Below are positions 49,601 through 61,000 of a stretch of 64,000 nt of DNA, piece after piece. Source of the DNA: Porites lobata (Eukaryota > Cnidaria > Anthozoa > Scleractinia > Poritidae). A program made the position numbers and the translations under genes. The stretch lies in NCBI GenBank assembly GCA_942486035.1, contig CALNXK010000015.1, forward strand, positions 4,527,501-4,591,500. The letters run 5' to 3'. Under the pieces are notes generated by a model. It worked only from the letters and a program-made list of their open reading frames with translations. It was not told the origin of the DNA and ran no database searches. Every line of letters begins with the position of its first letter. Within the stretch, counting starts at the first letter, position 1.

Positions 49601-52600
49601 CCGGCCAATGGAGGAAACACTTGTGACGGCAAGGAAGAAAGTTCAGAATTTTGTCTTGTTCGCCATTGCCCAGGTAAATCAAATTTTCATACTTTAGGTT
49701 ATACTGTATTTGCAAATTTAATGAAAATTATTTGCGGCGATAACCACCCAATCATGATTCATTTCGATAAATCGGAGGAGAAGATTGTTGGTTCCTTTTT
49801 AGAATGTTCAATATGCATAAGGCTTAATGCCCGTCCTTTTACTTTTGTCACATTCAGTAATGCTTGCCCTTGTTTCTTCAGGATGTGGGGAGATAGGTCC
49901 GCTCAAGGAATCAAGCTATGCGGCCTCCAGCGCAGCACAACAAGCTCCATTTGCGCGACTGAACGCATCACACCCCGAAGCGTCTCCTAAAGCTTGGTGC
50001 CGCGATCAAGAAGACGTTAATGGATATCTCCAGGTTAATTTAGGTAGGATATGATATAAAATAAATGAATGCATGAAGAAATTAATGAATGAATCAGCCC
50101 ATCCATCCACATCTGGCATCAAAAAGTAAATTGACAACCAATCAATCAATCTATCAGTGACGAAACATCTTCGAGCGAGCTATCCGAAAGAATATATCGA
50201 AAATATTTTTTCATGCCAAAACTGAGCATACCTTCATTACAGAATATGATAATTTACTCCGGTTCTACAATAGAGAGCGGCTGGTCACTGCTTCAGTCCA
50301 TCGTATTACGAGCAACGCGCCTGTAATAACTCAGAGGTTGTCAGGTTTGGTATTGACATTCCTTTATAGTGACTTTACTTACCTTCGTGAGGGCTATCAA
50401 ATATATATGTTTTTTTTTTTTTTTTAATTACAGAAAGGCCAGTTGATGTTTTTCGTGTTGCCACTAAAGGTCAAGATGAGGTTGGCGCTAAGGGGTGGGT
50501 GACAAGGTATTTGATCTCGCTCAGCACGAATGGTTCCACCTTTACACATTACATGGAAGGTGGAAAAGAAAAGGTAAGTTTACTCTTTATTTCGCCTCCT
50601 AGTCCTCAGTTCATTCAACCAGTTAACCCAGGAATTCCAATATGGCGGATGCAAGATAGCTGTTTATTCATTGTTTGTTCAAGAGTAAGATTTACCAAAA
50701 ATGGGTTATTGAATTTGATCGGACCATGTTAGAGTAAAATTCTGACAAGTGACATGGTCTTGAAAAAAAAATATGGATGACTGGACATACCGTAAAATTC
50801 CGAAAATAAGCCCCGGAGCTTATATTTTTCAAAGGCCCTTTTTGAGGGGCTTATTTTTGGAGGGGCTTATATTCGGAGGGGCTTATCTATGGAGGGAAAT
50901 TTGCGTTTCAAAACCGATTGGGCTAGCCTGATAGTTGGAAGTGAATTTACCGTTTTTGCTTTGTTTTACTTTGTATTTGAGGGGAATTTTCCAAGTACAA
51001 GCCCCCCCCGGGGGGGGGGGTCTTATATTTGGATGGGCTATTTAACGGAGGGTTTTTTTGCGTTACCGGTTTGGGGAGCTTGTATTTGGAGGGGCTTGTA
51101 CATGGAGGGGCTTATTTTCGGAATTTTACGGTAAATTACATAATTATGGGTTTAATACCTACAGGGACATGATGTACTCCACAAAACACGAAACGACTGC
51201 ACTTGAAATTCAGACAAGGGACATACGTTTTCCCCCTCACCAAGAGAGGGCCTCACATTTCCTATCCTAACTTAGACGAGAGTGGTATTATTTCTTTTCT
51301 ATTTCAGGAATTCTCTGGCAATGTCAATTCATTTTCTCTTCGTTTCAACCATCTTAATACATCAAGCCAATTTCAGTACATTCGTTTTCACCCAGTATCA
51401 TTTGAAGAGCATCCCTGTATGCAAGTATCCGTCTTTGGATGTGTGCAAGGTGAGTACCGTACCAGTACTATATTTAGTTTAGGAGCGATAAGACTGGAGA
51501 AACTTGGCTAGGCAAGATTGTGATCATCGTTAGAGTTTTGTCTTTGCTTCCTCTGTGTCGTCAGACGCTTTTATGTTTGAGGTAAATTGTTTTTTTAACA
51601 GAAAACAAGTTTGCTTGCTGATCAAATAGAACTATTTAATCTATTATACCCCGATGTTCTTGATCACTTTTGATTGATTTCGCAAGCTACATATGTACTT
51701 TTGAGTGTTACATAAAAGGTATTGCTCTAACAAAGATTGCTGTGGCTTGATTACTTCTCTCTTTAAAGACTTTAGAGAACCCGAGCCGAAAAGAATCGAC
51801 GAAAGTGAGCCGTGGGGTGGACTTTGTAAGTGCAGCATTTTGATCATAGGTTGATAATATTCAGAATTGTATTGTGCTCTTTTGAGAACATGCAGCCTTT
51901 AATTTATATCCTTTTATAAAATAACTAAGACAGTAAGTGCCCTCTGATTGGCCGAGAGGAGTGTCTGCATGAGAGTATGTAAACATGGTTATGGTCCTGG
52001 GATTGATTTTTACATATTTCTTTTTTCTATAAGTAGCCTTTGTTTTTATAGAACCTTAGTTAGATTAAGACTGCATGCAGTTAAAAGCTCATTATTTTGT
52101 ACCTTTTAACATATAAATTATTTCAAATGCACCTTGCAGTGATTACTTTCATGGCACTAGCTGGAACCTTGACGATTATTCTTCTCTTGACGTGTTGCTG
52201 TTGTTGGTGCCGCAATTTGTTTTGCATCAGGTAAACAATTACAAAAATACAATTTATAAAACATAACTTTCGCAGGGTGATACATTAAATGCCTTGTTTT
52301 TTGTACGCAGCTTAGCATTACATTTTAACTTATTAGGCAGTGCTCAGTATTGATCTGCTCGAACACTGCGAATTCCTGTTGAGGTAAGGGTCACTTTGCA
52401 CACAATAGGTTTGCAAATACAAATGCCACATCCTGTTTCAGAAAAAAAAAAAGAAAGAAAGAAAGAATGAAAGGTTATGAATTACTGACTTTGACAAGGC
52501 AAATAAATTTCTGTGACGGCAAGAGGGCAAGGCGTTTGTGTGAAACGGCTTCAGGGTGGTCGTGCGAAAGCCAACGGCTTTGTGAACATGGCTTCGAAGA

Positions 52601-55114
52601 GGGATGAAATCCTAACTCCACTTTCCTACTTACTTGATAACCATTGTGAAATATTTCTCGTATGGTGGTGGAGGGGGGAGGAGATGTTTAATATCAGGCG
52701 TTACTCTCACTATTTGCAGCACTAAAGTCACTAATGCTTTTCTTTTGCATCCTCTTAGAGGAAACAAGAAAAGTTCGTATTTAACTGAAGACGGGTACGT
52801 TATAGAAACCGACAAGAGGTTTGTAAATATACCACGAGGAATTCTCAAGAAAAATGTGAAACGCGAACCGGAAATTGAAGTTCAAGAAGTCTGCGTAGAA
52901 ATGAAAGAAGAAGCAGCTACAGGTACAAATTATTTGACATTTTTTCTATTATTTTGTTCAAAAATTGCGTTTTATGATGAACAGATGTACTCAGGGAAGA
53001 ATGGGTTACAACCTACCCTAATGACACTATGCACACAAAGTATCTAATAACCCTGGAAACACTTGCTGGCAATTGTTTGGCTAAGTGTTATTCTACTGCA
53101 TGCCTTTTTACTTAATTAATAAATGTCGCCGTTATGCATTTTAAAGTTAAGTAAAGCTGTAGTAATGCAAATTCCCCCGTGTACGGCGATCATCCAGCCT
53201 TCTGGGAACATTTTCGCTTGTATTAAGAGTAGTGGTTCATTTATGCCGCCTTGCTACTTGCCACATAGCTGCTGGAACTTGCTGCGATACCGTTCGGATA
53301 TGAGAACAGAAGTCGCCAGCAACAAGAAACATCACAAGTCTTTACCGCCGGCATAACTGTGAAGTCAGGCGGCGTTTTGTCCTCATTTGTCGAAGTAGTA
53401 TCGCAGGCAGTTCCGGCGGTTGCGTCGCAGGTACTTCGGCGGCATATGAGAACCAGGCTTTAAATTCACGCATACACTTATTTATTAGACAAGGGAACGT
53501 TCCATGAATGAGTTCTCAATTTAATCTTCCAAATCAACCAGCATTGCTCTTATACTTCGTTCTCACTCACTATCGTTGTACACCACAATAACAGGTGTCA
53601 TCCAATTCGAAGTAGAAACGAAATGCTCAAATGCAAACCTGGTTACAGCCGAAACCGTGCACTCGAAGACACCAGTTTACAAGGAGGATGCCAGGACGGC
53701 CACAAGGAAGGAGGACAGTAGTAGAGAACAAATTTGGCGCGCTAAGAGCGAGCCCAGCGTGGCAGTGCTTGGCACGAAGAATCAAGAGTGTTCCAGTGAC
53801 ATAAACGCCTCTACTCAACGTCCTGGATATATTAATAAAGGCTTTGTAAGGTCTGTGGAAAACGAGTTTTATTAAACTCCTCATGTGAATAAAAGGCGGA
53901 GTTCGTCTCTTCAGGTGGTGTTTTTCTATGACCAAAGACACCTACTCGCTATTCAGTCAACTTTCCTTTTTACGGATACCTTAGGCTGGCATCCTGCTTC
54001 TTTCCAGACCTATTTTTTCACATTTTTTTTAAAAAGCCAGACACGTCAATCCAAGCGGGTGTCTGTCCGCTGAGAAAGAGTCGGCAGTATGTCCGATATA
54101 GAATTTCTATAAACAGTTTTCCACATTTCAAAATAGGCGGCACCAAAAACGTCCGTCACAAACTGTTTAGTTTCTATACTTATCTGGTAAACCTGACTTT
54201 TGGGTAAAATCCAATATGGCGTCCAAGGTAGCGACCATTTTTAATGACATCACAGGCCTTTAGGAAGATTATCTTGCATATGATTTATATCATTTTGTAA
54301 AGTTTACCTTTCTTTCCAAAAAGTTGGTTTATACAACTGCCTTAACCTCCACGTTTATTTGTTTTGCAAAAACGTCTGAAGACTAACGCTGAGATGCTCA
54401 TTTTGTAAAACGCTTAGCTTCTATTACAATTTCAACCCCTTTCACCCCATAACAGGTATGAGCCTAATCGTTACGTTTGTAGCTGTTTTCTTCCTTTTTG
54501 CATGGCTCAAAAAGTAATTCTGTTTCTTTAATAGCTCTCAGGAGTTGCCTGCAGTAGAGACAAGACAGCCTGCCCAAAATCGAATAACAACAGTAGAAAT
54601 AACACGTTCCAGAAGTGCGGAAGACCTAGAAACCCTGTATCACGAGCTTTATGGAGACGAACTAGGTTTCTTTAAGTCGAATCTCTGGGGTAAAGACGAT
54701 GACAACGACGTACAAGGGTCGGGTAGTTGTCACGCAGGAAGAGAAGGAAACGCCCAGTCCCCTGGGGAAGAAACTCGACTCCGCCGAGAACAAGTGGATA
54801 GAGTTTTCATGGAAATTTCCAACGAACAGCTAAGAGATGACGGATTTCAGATATTCAGCTTCGAAGATGGAACAGTTTTTGCTGAAATACATTATAATAA
54901 TAACAACAATGTAAGCGAGAATTACCTTTCATTAATTGGTTATAGAGCTATTAGCTTAAAAGCGGCCTGCAAAGCAGAATCTTCACTCATGAAAATCGCA
55001 TTCTCTGCTGCACCAGCAGTGTTTACTTGCAAAAGGCAAGTGGGGAAGGGCCAGCCGCCTTGGATTCAAGTCTATAAACAGTGCAACGAGCTCAACAGGG
55101 CCACTGACACTTAA
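40547..55114 (+). CDS. Gene B: type I membrane protein with discoidin-like, TSR and F5/8C domains (coadhesin-like)
   Basis: Sixteen exons sum to 2802 nt (933 residues plus stop). Domain order is signal peptide, discoidin-like domain, TSR-like domain, three canonical TSRs, a second F5/8C domain, stalk, membrane helix and a three-exon tail. It is a paralogue of gene A: the first exon (79 nt), the three discoidin exons (147, 134, 151 nt), the stalk (57 nt) and the membrane exon (91 nt) have identical lengths and phases. It lacks mucin and vWA exons. An in-frame TGA lies upstream of the start with no intervening ATG, which fixes the start. Candidate poly(A) signals are AATAAA at 55741 and 56263. 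An adhesive or receptor role is inferred; no enzyme motif is present. Confidence 0.87.
40626..43286. other. Gene B intron 1
   Basis: No exon is seen. It contains a short ATC tract at about 42040-42062 and AT-rich unique sequence. Several 60-120-codon open frames lack domains. Confidence 0.5.
43287..44943 (+). other. Gene B N-terminal discoidin-like domain (exons 43287-43433, 44339-44472, 44793-44943)
   Basis: These exons encode ACTSVIHNNGNV, GPGYPVLHGNDVWCAGV, QFLTVDLG, FDQVLVQGM, YYLKTS, DFLGPSFDGDEV, ARWVMFNP and CMRIDIRSCQN. This closely matches the gene A domain, with identical exon lengths. The donors are GTAATA, GTAACT and GTAAAT. Confidence 0.83.
43443..43797. repeat. Threefold tandem repeat of about 116 bp
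   Basis: Units starting near TCGCCAT at 43454, 43570 and 43685 share TTATGGAGATCTGAAAACTT and CTCAAACCATTTTGTA. They follow the donor of gene B exon 2. Confidence 0.88.
45674..45797. repeat. CATT/GCAT simple repeat
   Basis: CATT and GCAT tetranucleotides are arranged partly as a palindrome in the intron before the first gene B TSR-like exon. Confidence 0.9.
45838..46023 (+). other. Gene B TSR-like domain 1
   Basis: A 186-nt exon encodes EPQPVDGQLTEWSFWSNC followed by SRQRTCTNPAAAFGGKDC and CASVCP. The CSxTCG motif is replaced by a longer loop with an extra Cys (GSNPCFLTRSR), a divergent TSR. The intron before it contains a GCAT/CATT simple repeat. Confidence 0.82.
46643..46813 (+). other. 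Gene B TSR 2
   Basis: A 171-nt exon in phase 1-1 encodes VDGMWSDWGAWSPCSETCGN and a six-Cys TSR ending FKDHCP. The donor is GTGAGT. It is very similar to the gene A TSRs. Confidence 0.92.
47204..48027. mobile_element. Harbinger-type non-autonomous element
   Basis: Termini TGCATCAGTCAA and TTGACTGATGCA are perfect inverts followed by CAGCTG(C/A)GCCCAGACCCCCC-type sub-termini. The element is flanked by TTA on both sides (47201-47203, 48028-48030), a PIF/Harbinger-like TWA target duplication. The GC-rich interior has no transposase. Confidence 0.75.
48836..49006 (+). other. Gene B TSR 3
   Basis: A 171-nt exon encodes DGNWSAWETWSTCSKTCDNG, then RLCNNPAPAHEGKDC and LVRHCPG. It is an intact six-Cys TSR after a CTCTAG acceptor. 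Confidence 0.92.
49166..49329 (+). pseudogene. Decayed TSR exon between gene B TSR 3 and TSR 4
   Basis: This is a close copy of the 48836 exon, disabled three ways. The acceptor CTCTAG is now CTCTAT, the donor CCAGGTAA is now CCAGTTAA, and one extra base (GGTCTTACC for GGTCTACC) shifts the frame. Part of the SEVCLV segment is also deleted. It should be spliced out as intron. Confidence 0.82.
49503..49673 (+). other. Gene B TSR 4
   Basis: A 171-nt exon encodes DGKWSSWETWSPCTKTCGNG, then RLCNNPAPANGGNTC and LVRHCPG. It is intact, with canonical splice sites (CTCTAG and GTAAAT). Confidence 0.92.
49882..51449 (+). other. Gene B membrane-side F5/8C (discoidin) domain (exons 49882-50043, 50434-50573, 51308-51449)
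   Basis: These exons encode a clear F5/8C domain: CGEIGPLKESSYAASS, ARLNASHPEASPKAWCRD, GYLQVNLG, a VFRVATKGQ strand, WVTRYLISLSTNGSTF, FSGNVNS, IRFHPVSFEEHPCMQVSVFGC. Intron phases 1-1, 1-0 and 0-1 are shared with the N-terminal domain. Such domains typically bind glycans or lipids. A foldback element sits in the second intron (50788-51133). Confidence 0.92.
50788..51133. mobile_element. Foldback MITE in gene B F5/8C intron
   Basis: Ends TACCGTAAAATTCCGAAAAT and ATTTTCGGAATTTTACGGTA are perfect inverts. The interior repeats GGAGGGGCTTAT. There is no coding capacity. Confidence 0.85.
51769..52230 (+). other. Gene B juxtamembrane and transmembrane exons (51769-51825, 52140-52230)
   Basis: A 57-nt exon encodes the acidic stalk DFREPEPKRIDESEPWGGL. 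A 91-nt exon encodes ITFMALAGTLTIILLL and then TCCCCWCRNLFCIR. Lengths and phases equal those of A and C. Confidence 0.87.
51826..54534. other. Gene B introns of the membrane and tail region
   Basis: Apart from the exons 52140-52230, 52759-52922 and 53595-53850, I see no further coding sequence here. A short AAAG tract occurs near 52441. Confidence 0.5.
52759..55114 (+). other. Gene B cytoplasmic tail exons (52759-52922, 53595-53850, 54535-55114)
   Basis: The tail begins GNKKSSYLTEDGY, has EIEVQEVCVEMKEE, GVIQFEVE and TPVYKEDA as in the paralogues, and continues in the last exon with SSQELPAVE and RSAEDLETLYHELYGDEL. The 53850 donor (GTCTGT) is weak. A GTAAGC donor inside the last exon near 54908 could replace the final low-complexity part (after HYNNNNN), so the C-terminus from there to 55114 is uncertain. 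Confidence 0.75.
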
Positions 55115-58018
55115 ATTTAAATATATGTTCTCATTTTTCTCTGAATCTGTTATTGCGAGCCCCAGTGACCTGTGATTGGTCCGTAAGCTTTGGAGGTACC
55201 TACAACAGAATTCATTTTGGACGAGTACTCGACGTGAACAAAGCAAAGGTTATCTGTAAATGTGTTGTATTGCATGGATTTACTAATCTTAATCAGTTTT
55301 TCACGTTCTTTTTACAATAGATTTGAGGGTTGTACAGTTGTAAGACAGAAGAGAGTGCGGCTGGACATGGAACGAAAGGCGTGAGCCATGAAGGCTTCAA
55401 AACATGAAATAAGGCTTCCAATTTAAGTGCCTGTTTCTTTGAAATGGACTTTTTATATCAAATTACTGCCTGGCAGTTTCAAGATGCCCTAAAAAGGTGT
55501 AAGACCTGTTCGGTCTTAAAGGTTTTGAGCAGAGAACAGTTAATTGTTTATTTAAATGTATTTAGTTAGGATTTACCATTTTATTGAACTTTATGAAGGC
55601 TGTGCATAAGTGAATATCTAACCCAATTGATCTACAAGGACATTCATTTTTACGTGAACAAAATAAGGCGTTAGTCATTCCTCGAACTAGTATTACAAGT
55701 ATTAAATCAGAACCTTCCAGCAAGTAACGACAATCGATTCAATAAAATTGATCTGGTGGACGACGGTTTTTAGCTGTTTATTTCTCTCATACACGCTGAA
55801 GAGGCAAGCAAACAAGAGAAGCGAAAAATGTTATGTATGTTTGACCTTTTTTCTCTTAGATAGAAATCCGTTTGAAGGCCATACCCCGTATTTGTCAATT
55901 CAATGGAATGATACCTGTTAATTACTGTAGGCGTGGGCGTGGTGGCCTGGGGAGTCACCACCTCCAGAAAGGTTTGAGCGTTGCTGTCGCGTTGTTTTCA
56001 TAGATAAGTAACGACCAAGATTTTAAATGCTCTTAACAATTTTACGTTTTAAATGCTCTGGTCAATTTACTTAGAGGTAACTGACGTAAATTTATTTTAA
56101 CATTGTATCTTTTTAGAATCTTACTGTATATTATTAGACTTGTTATTGAAGTTGTATTTTGTAAGTAATGCTATCTCTATTTTCAATACATAGTTCTGTA
56201 TTCATTTGTAATCATTTTTACACGACCACACAAGCTTTGAGCTTTAAATCATATCGTTTTTAAATAAAGGATATGTATATATGTACTGTACGTATGCACG
56301 TTGTTCAACTTCCATGGGTGTAAACACAGGGAACCCGAACGCTGTATAAGCTATATCATAAGCAGTCGTAAAAAAAAGGAAGTGATGAGGTCACAAAGAC
56401 TAAATATGTGAAATTATGGGATTGGTTGGCATGTTCAACGATTAAACTGTTACTGAAGAGATACGGTGAGGAGCACCATTAAGCTCCGATGTCTCCATAT
56501 AAATACATCTAGTATAGACGTGGATCGTAAAGGGAAAGTAAAACAGCTAAAGTAAAGAACTCATATTGGGAGTGTTTACGTCATCGAATAAACACACCTG
56601 ATTTTATTATTGCCAAGAAAGGTAAAGCCACTTTCAATGAAATATATTACATCATCATTATTATTATTATTATCATTATTATTATTACGTTGAAATGATC
56701 ACAAAACCCACTAAAAAAAGGTGAGAAAATTACGCCCGTTAAAACAAGGTACTTGGCAAAATGTATCAGTAATATTAATTTTATCTCGTCAAAGGCCATT
56801 TTTCGACGTATAATTATGTAGTTTTCTTTGACCACTCTGTTGAGCCCTCTAGCCAGTATAGTTGTGATAAAAAAAATGCATAAAGCGAAAAACACTCATA
56901 TTTTCACTCAATTCTAACAATAAACTAAAGGTCTACTTTCTGCGATGCAAAGACAGCAGGCTTAGGTCGATTTGATCGACCATGTTTATACAACAACGTA
57001 GGTTTGTTGTACAAGCCATCACTTGAGAACTTCAAGCTACAGATTGCTGAATTCATGAATTCATTCATTGAACGATACATTAGAAATCGCTTGTAAAGTT
57101 CAGCAACTTTTGAATATTTTTTGTTTGGTTGGTTTTGTCTAGAGCTCTTATTGAAGCTCTAGTCTTCTAAGCAAATCATGTGTTGAAAGCTGTAATTAAA
57201 AACGATCTACATATGTAACCGCGCTTAAAAAATTCAACGATTCTACTCGACTGTCTTTAATATGGTCAAGCTGCTCAAAAATCACCTCTTGCCGCTTAAC
57301 CTACTCAAGGTATTGAGACTAAGATGAAGATTAAGAAAAAGTTTTTTTTCTTGGAAATAGCAAACATTGGACTTATTTACAAGTAGTCCCTAATAGATCG
57401 TCTAGAGTATATCGCCGAGATCGTGATATCTCTCCACTCTGGCATAATAAACAGCAAAATTAAGAGCTAAGATTGTATCATTCTATCTTTGTAATTCATG
57501 CTAAGGGACAATTTGTTTATACCCGCCGGGGCATAAATTCCTGCAAAAAGAAAACAAAAATCATTAAATAGTCATTAAATAACGCCACGTAAAAACAAAT
57601 ATTCGATACACTTTTTAAAACAATTAAATTGATCATTAATTAACGGGATACAAGGGTGAAGAACAAGAAGTAAGAAGTTGCGTCAAGGAATTTTTTTTTC
57701 AATTGTTTAATAAGTTGATTATGATTACCGGGAGTTTAGGAATTACTTCATTTTACTTCATGAATTACAGTTCAGGAAACATTACGATGTTGACGAAGAT
57801 TGTATTCAATAAAAAACACTAGAACAACATAAGTTAATGAAAAAATCTTCACCACGCTTAACACGGGGTTAAAACAACGAACATAGATAGAAGGGGCTTG
57901 CAACAACCGGAACCTTATCCTCGAGGATTTTCAGTATCCCTGCCAGACGAATGCTTACCTTGGCCTGCTTGAAGGATTATCAAGTTCAACCTAAACTTAA
58001 TACGCTTAAGCCCTCAAA
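55115..58018. other. Intergenic region between the tail-to-tail genes B and C
   Basis: It holds putative 3' UTR of gene B with AATAAA at 55741 and 56263, and ATT/ATC microsatellites at about 56652-56690. A possible short minus-strand exon (about 57992-57960, TTTAG acceptor and GTAAGC donor, VELDNPSSRPR) could extend gene C if the 58058 donor is used. Nothing else is supported. Confidence 0.45.
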
Positions 58019-61000
58019 TCAAAAGGACTGATAAAGAACGATTGTAAGTTTATTTACCTCTTCACCAAACGTCATCTCAGTATAGATCGGCTTATGCTCC
58101 ACGTGAATTTCCTTGAATCCTTCTTCTCTCAACTGACCTGGGCCGCGACCTCCTCTGGTATACCACTCTTCCGTACGGTATCCGCCGTTATCAAGGGTGT
58201 ACACATTGCGCCCTCCGTTATCTGCTATAAAGCCGAGCTCCTGTTCCGGCATATCGTATATTGGCTCAGCTCCTAACCTGGATCCACCCGAGAATCCTAT
58301 CCCAGCTATAGCCACATCAACAGTTCCCATCGCATAACCTTCATCAGCCCCGTGCAGAAATTCACCGCTCTCTTCTTGCATCCTCGCGTAACCATCACGT
58401 GTCGTCTGCACAGGCTGGGAGGATCGACGACGGTCTTTAAGCATGTCGTAATCAACATTGGCAAATACGTCTACGCTTTGGGAACGCCTCAATCCTTGCC
58501 CAGTGGCGCGAACCGGCGTTGACTGACGTTGTTCGGCTAGGTATTCTTGTGACCTGCCAAAAAATAAAAAGTTGTCACCAAGACATTTAAGTCAAAACAA
58601 AGATAGCCTAAGCAGCTCCTATTAACCTTGGTTAATTTACATTTCTCAACTGAATTCAGGACTACAGGATTGGTTTGGGACACCAACATGGCTGACGTGA
58701 CGTCACTTGAAAACGCTTTATAGGCAACCTGTGGAAACCTTAACTGCGGCATTGCTAACCATCCAACTTAGAATGAATAGTTCAATAGCAAATCTCGGAA
58801 AATCTAGTGTACATGCAAACTATAATATTGACGATAACGCGTCATAAAAAAAACTCAAACCTCATAGCCTGCCCACAGAAGCCTTATTTTCTCTTGAAAG
58901 TGGATTTCTTTTTGTACGCGCGTAAATAAAAGAGAGGCGATGCATGGAGAGTTGTGCGCAAACGAAAACGTTTAGTGAGGTTCAACTTTCATGTTTACTC
59001 GCCACCCTTCATACAGTGCTTTTATTTTATTCAAGGATGATTTCCACTGTTGTGTTATTTTCACGTGCGTACTCACGTACATTTTACGCGCCTTAATAAA
59101 GTAGATGCGATGTATGAAAGGTCGCACGTAAACGTAAAAGTTGAGCCAGGTTCAAGTTTTACGTTTACGCGCGACCTTCCACACGTTGCCACTATTTTAT
59201 CTACGCGCGTAAAATTTACGATCGTACGCACGTGAAAATTACGCAGCAATGGAAATCCACCATTAGGGTTGATTTCCATTGCCGCGTAATTTTTACGTGC
59301 GTACGTGCGTAAAATTTGCGTTCGCAAATAAAATAGAGACAATGAATGAAAGGTCTCTCGTAAGCGTAAAAGATGAACCTCGCTCAACTCCTCGCTTAAG
59401 CTCAGCACTTTTTATCTTGCCTCTATTTTTTTTTTTACGTGATTAAAATTTACGTGCGTTAACGTACGTAGCCAAAAACGCGTCAGTGGAAATCAACCTT
59501 AAGAGATCGTCGAGCGCGCGTATGAAAATAAAAACCGACGGGGATTTATTGACCGCAAGCGCAAGTGGACAGGCTACAAACCTCATATATCCTTGATTGG
59601 TAAAATCTGATCCCTGTACATTTTCCTCCTTGAATGAAAACTCTGCTCCTCCGGTGCCACCAGCGGAGGCTGCTGAGTCACTCTTGGTTCGCTTTCTCCT
59701 CTCTGTTGATGCGTATCCGGCATCGGACGCGCTGCTCATTGTCATCATACTAGCTCCACTCTTTATTGTACCGATTTCTTCCGAATATTTTGGCGTCTCT
59801 GATTTTACATCCTCCGCGGTCACGTGTCTTTCTTGTGTCTCGTCGGCTTCAATACCGAACTGGATTACTCCTAAAACAAAGTGGTAAAAGCCGAAAATTA
59901 GCTAAGGAGATGTATATGTCATGGTGACAATACTCTTTGCATGTCTTAAACAGCGGCTTGCAGAGCACTTGCCCTTGCTGGGGGTGTTGAAAGGGGGGAA
60001 TTGTATGTGGGATTTGCCAAGTTTAAGACTGGAAAATTGAGGTTAGTTTAATGACACAGGGGAGAAACAAGAAAGAAGCTCTCTCCGCGTACCAAATGGT
60101 TTGTTCTCCTCTTTCATCTCTATGGTTATCTCCTGAACTTCATCTTCCGCGGGTCTTGTCACCATGGCTGTTGGAGGAACCTTCCATCTTTGGTCTTGTT
60201 CAATAAGATATCCGCCTTCGTCAGAGACCGTTTCTTTAAAGGCAAAACCTCTTCTCTTTTTGCCCCTATGTAGTGAGTAAACATGTTATTCGTCACTATA
60301 GGTTGCATCCTAACCTTCGGATGTACACGCAGAATGAGTCTTAGGCCAAATGTCGAACTTTTCATGAGAGCAACCGAAGTTACCGAGTGAAGTTCATGAA
60401 AAGTTCGACGTCTGGCTCAGTTAAGTTCGACTGAATGAGTTTGGATCGTCCAACACGTTCTATCCGTTCCGTTCTGCTTCAGACGGACGGAACGTCTGAA
60501 GATCGTCTACGCGAGAAAGGTCAATCTTCACATGCGACGAACTAAACTAACAACTTAAAAATTTGTATGATCCTCCTTCAGTAGTAAATTTCTGGATCAA
60601 TCAATTTAGGTTTCTGGGAAACTGCCCACCTACCCCTCCCCTAAGCCATCATATTGCCCTAAGTGAGAAGTAAGTGTTAATGTTAGCTTAGGGGAGGGGT
60701 AGGCGGGCAAGATTGATCTGATAATTTACTATTGATCTGATTCAGTTGATTGGTTGGACCTGTCGTCAGTTCGAAGTCTGACCCAACAGACGATCTTAAC
60801 TTAATTTAGGTCGACTCAAATTAGAGCTTGGTTCGTCTCATGGGAAGTTCGACGTTTGGCCTAGGCCTGAGTGGGTAAAACCTTTTTTGTTGATCTGAGT
60901 GGGATAGATATAGGGGGGCTACTCAACAAAGTTTTATACACGGCACTCCGCTGCGAGGTTAAACCTCTTAACACTCCTCTCTCCCCGGGGGGGAGGGGGT

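Noticed and set aside
56647..56895. Minus-strand ORF ending in an Ile/Met run
   Set aside because: It is AT-rich with its end made by an ATT microsatellite; no family similarity was seen.
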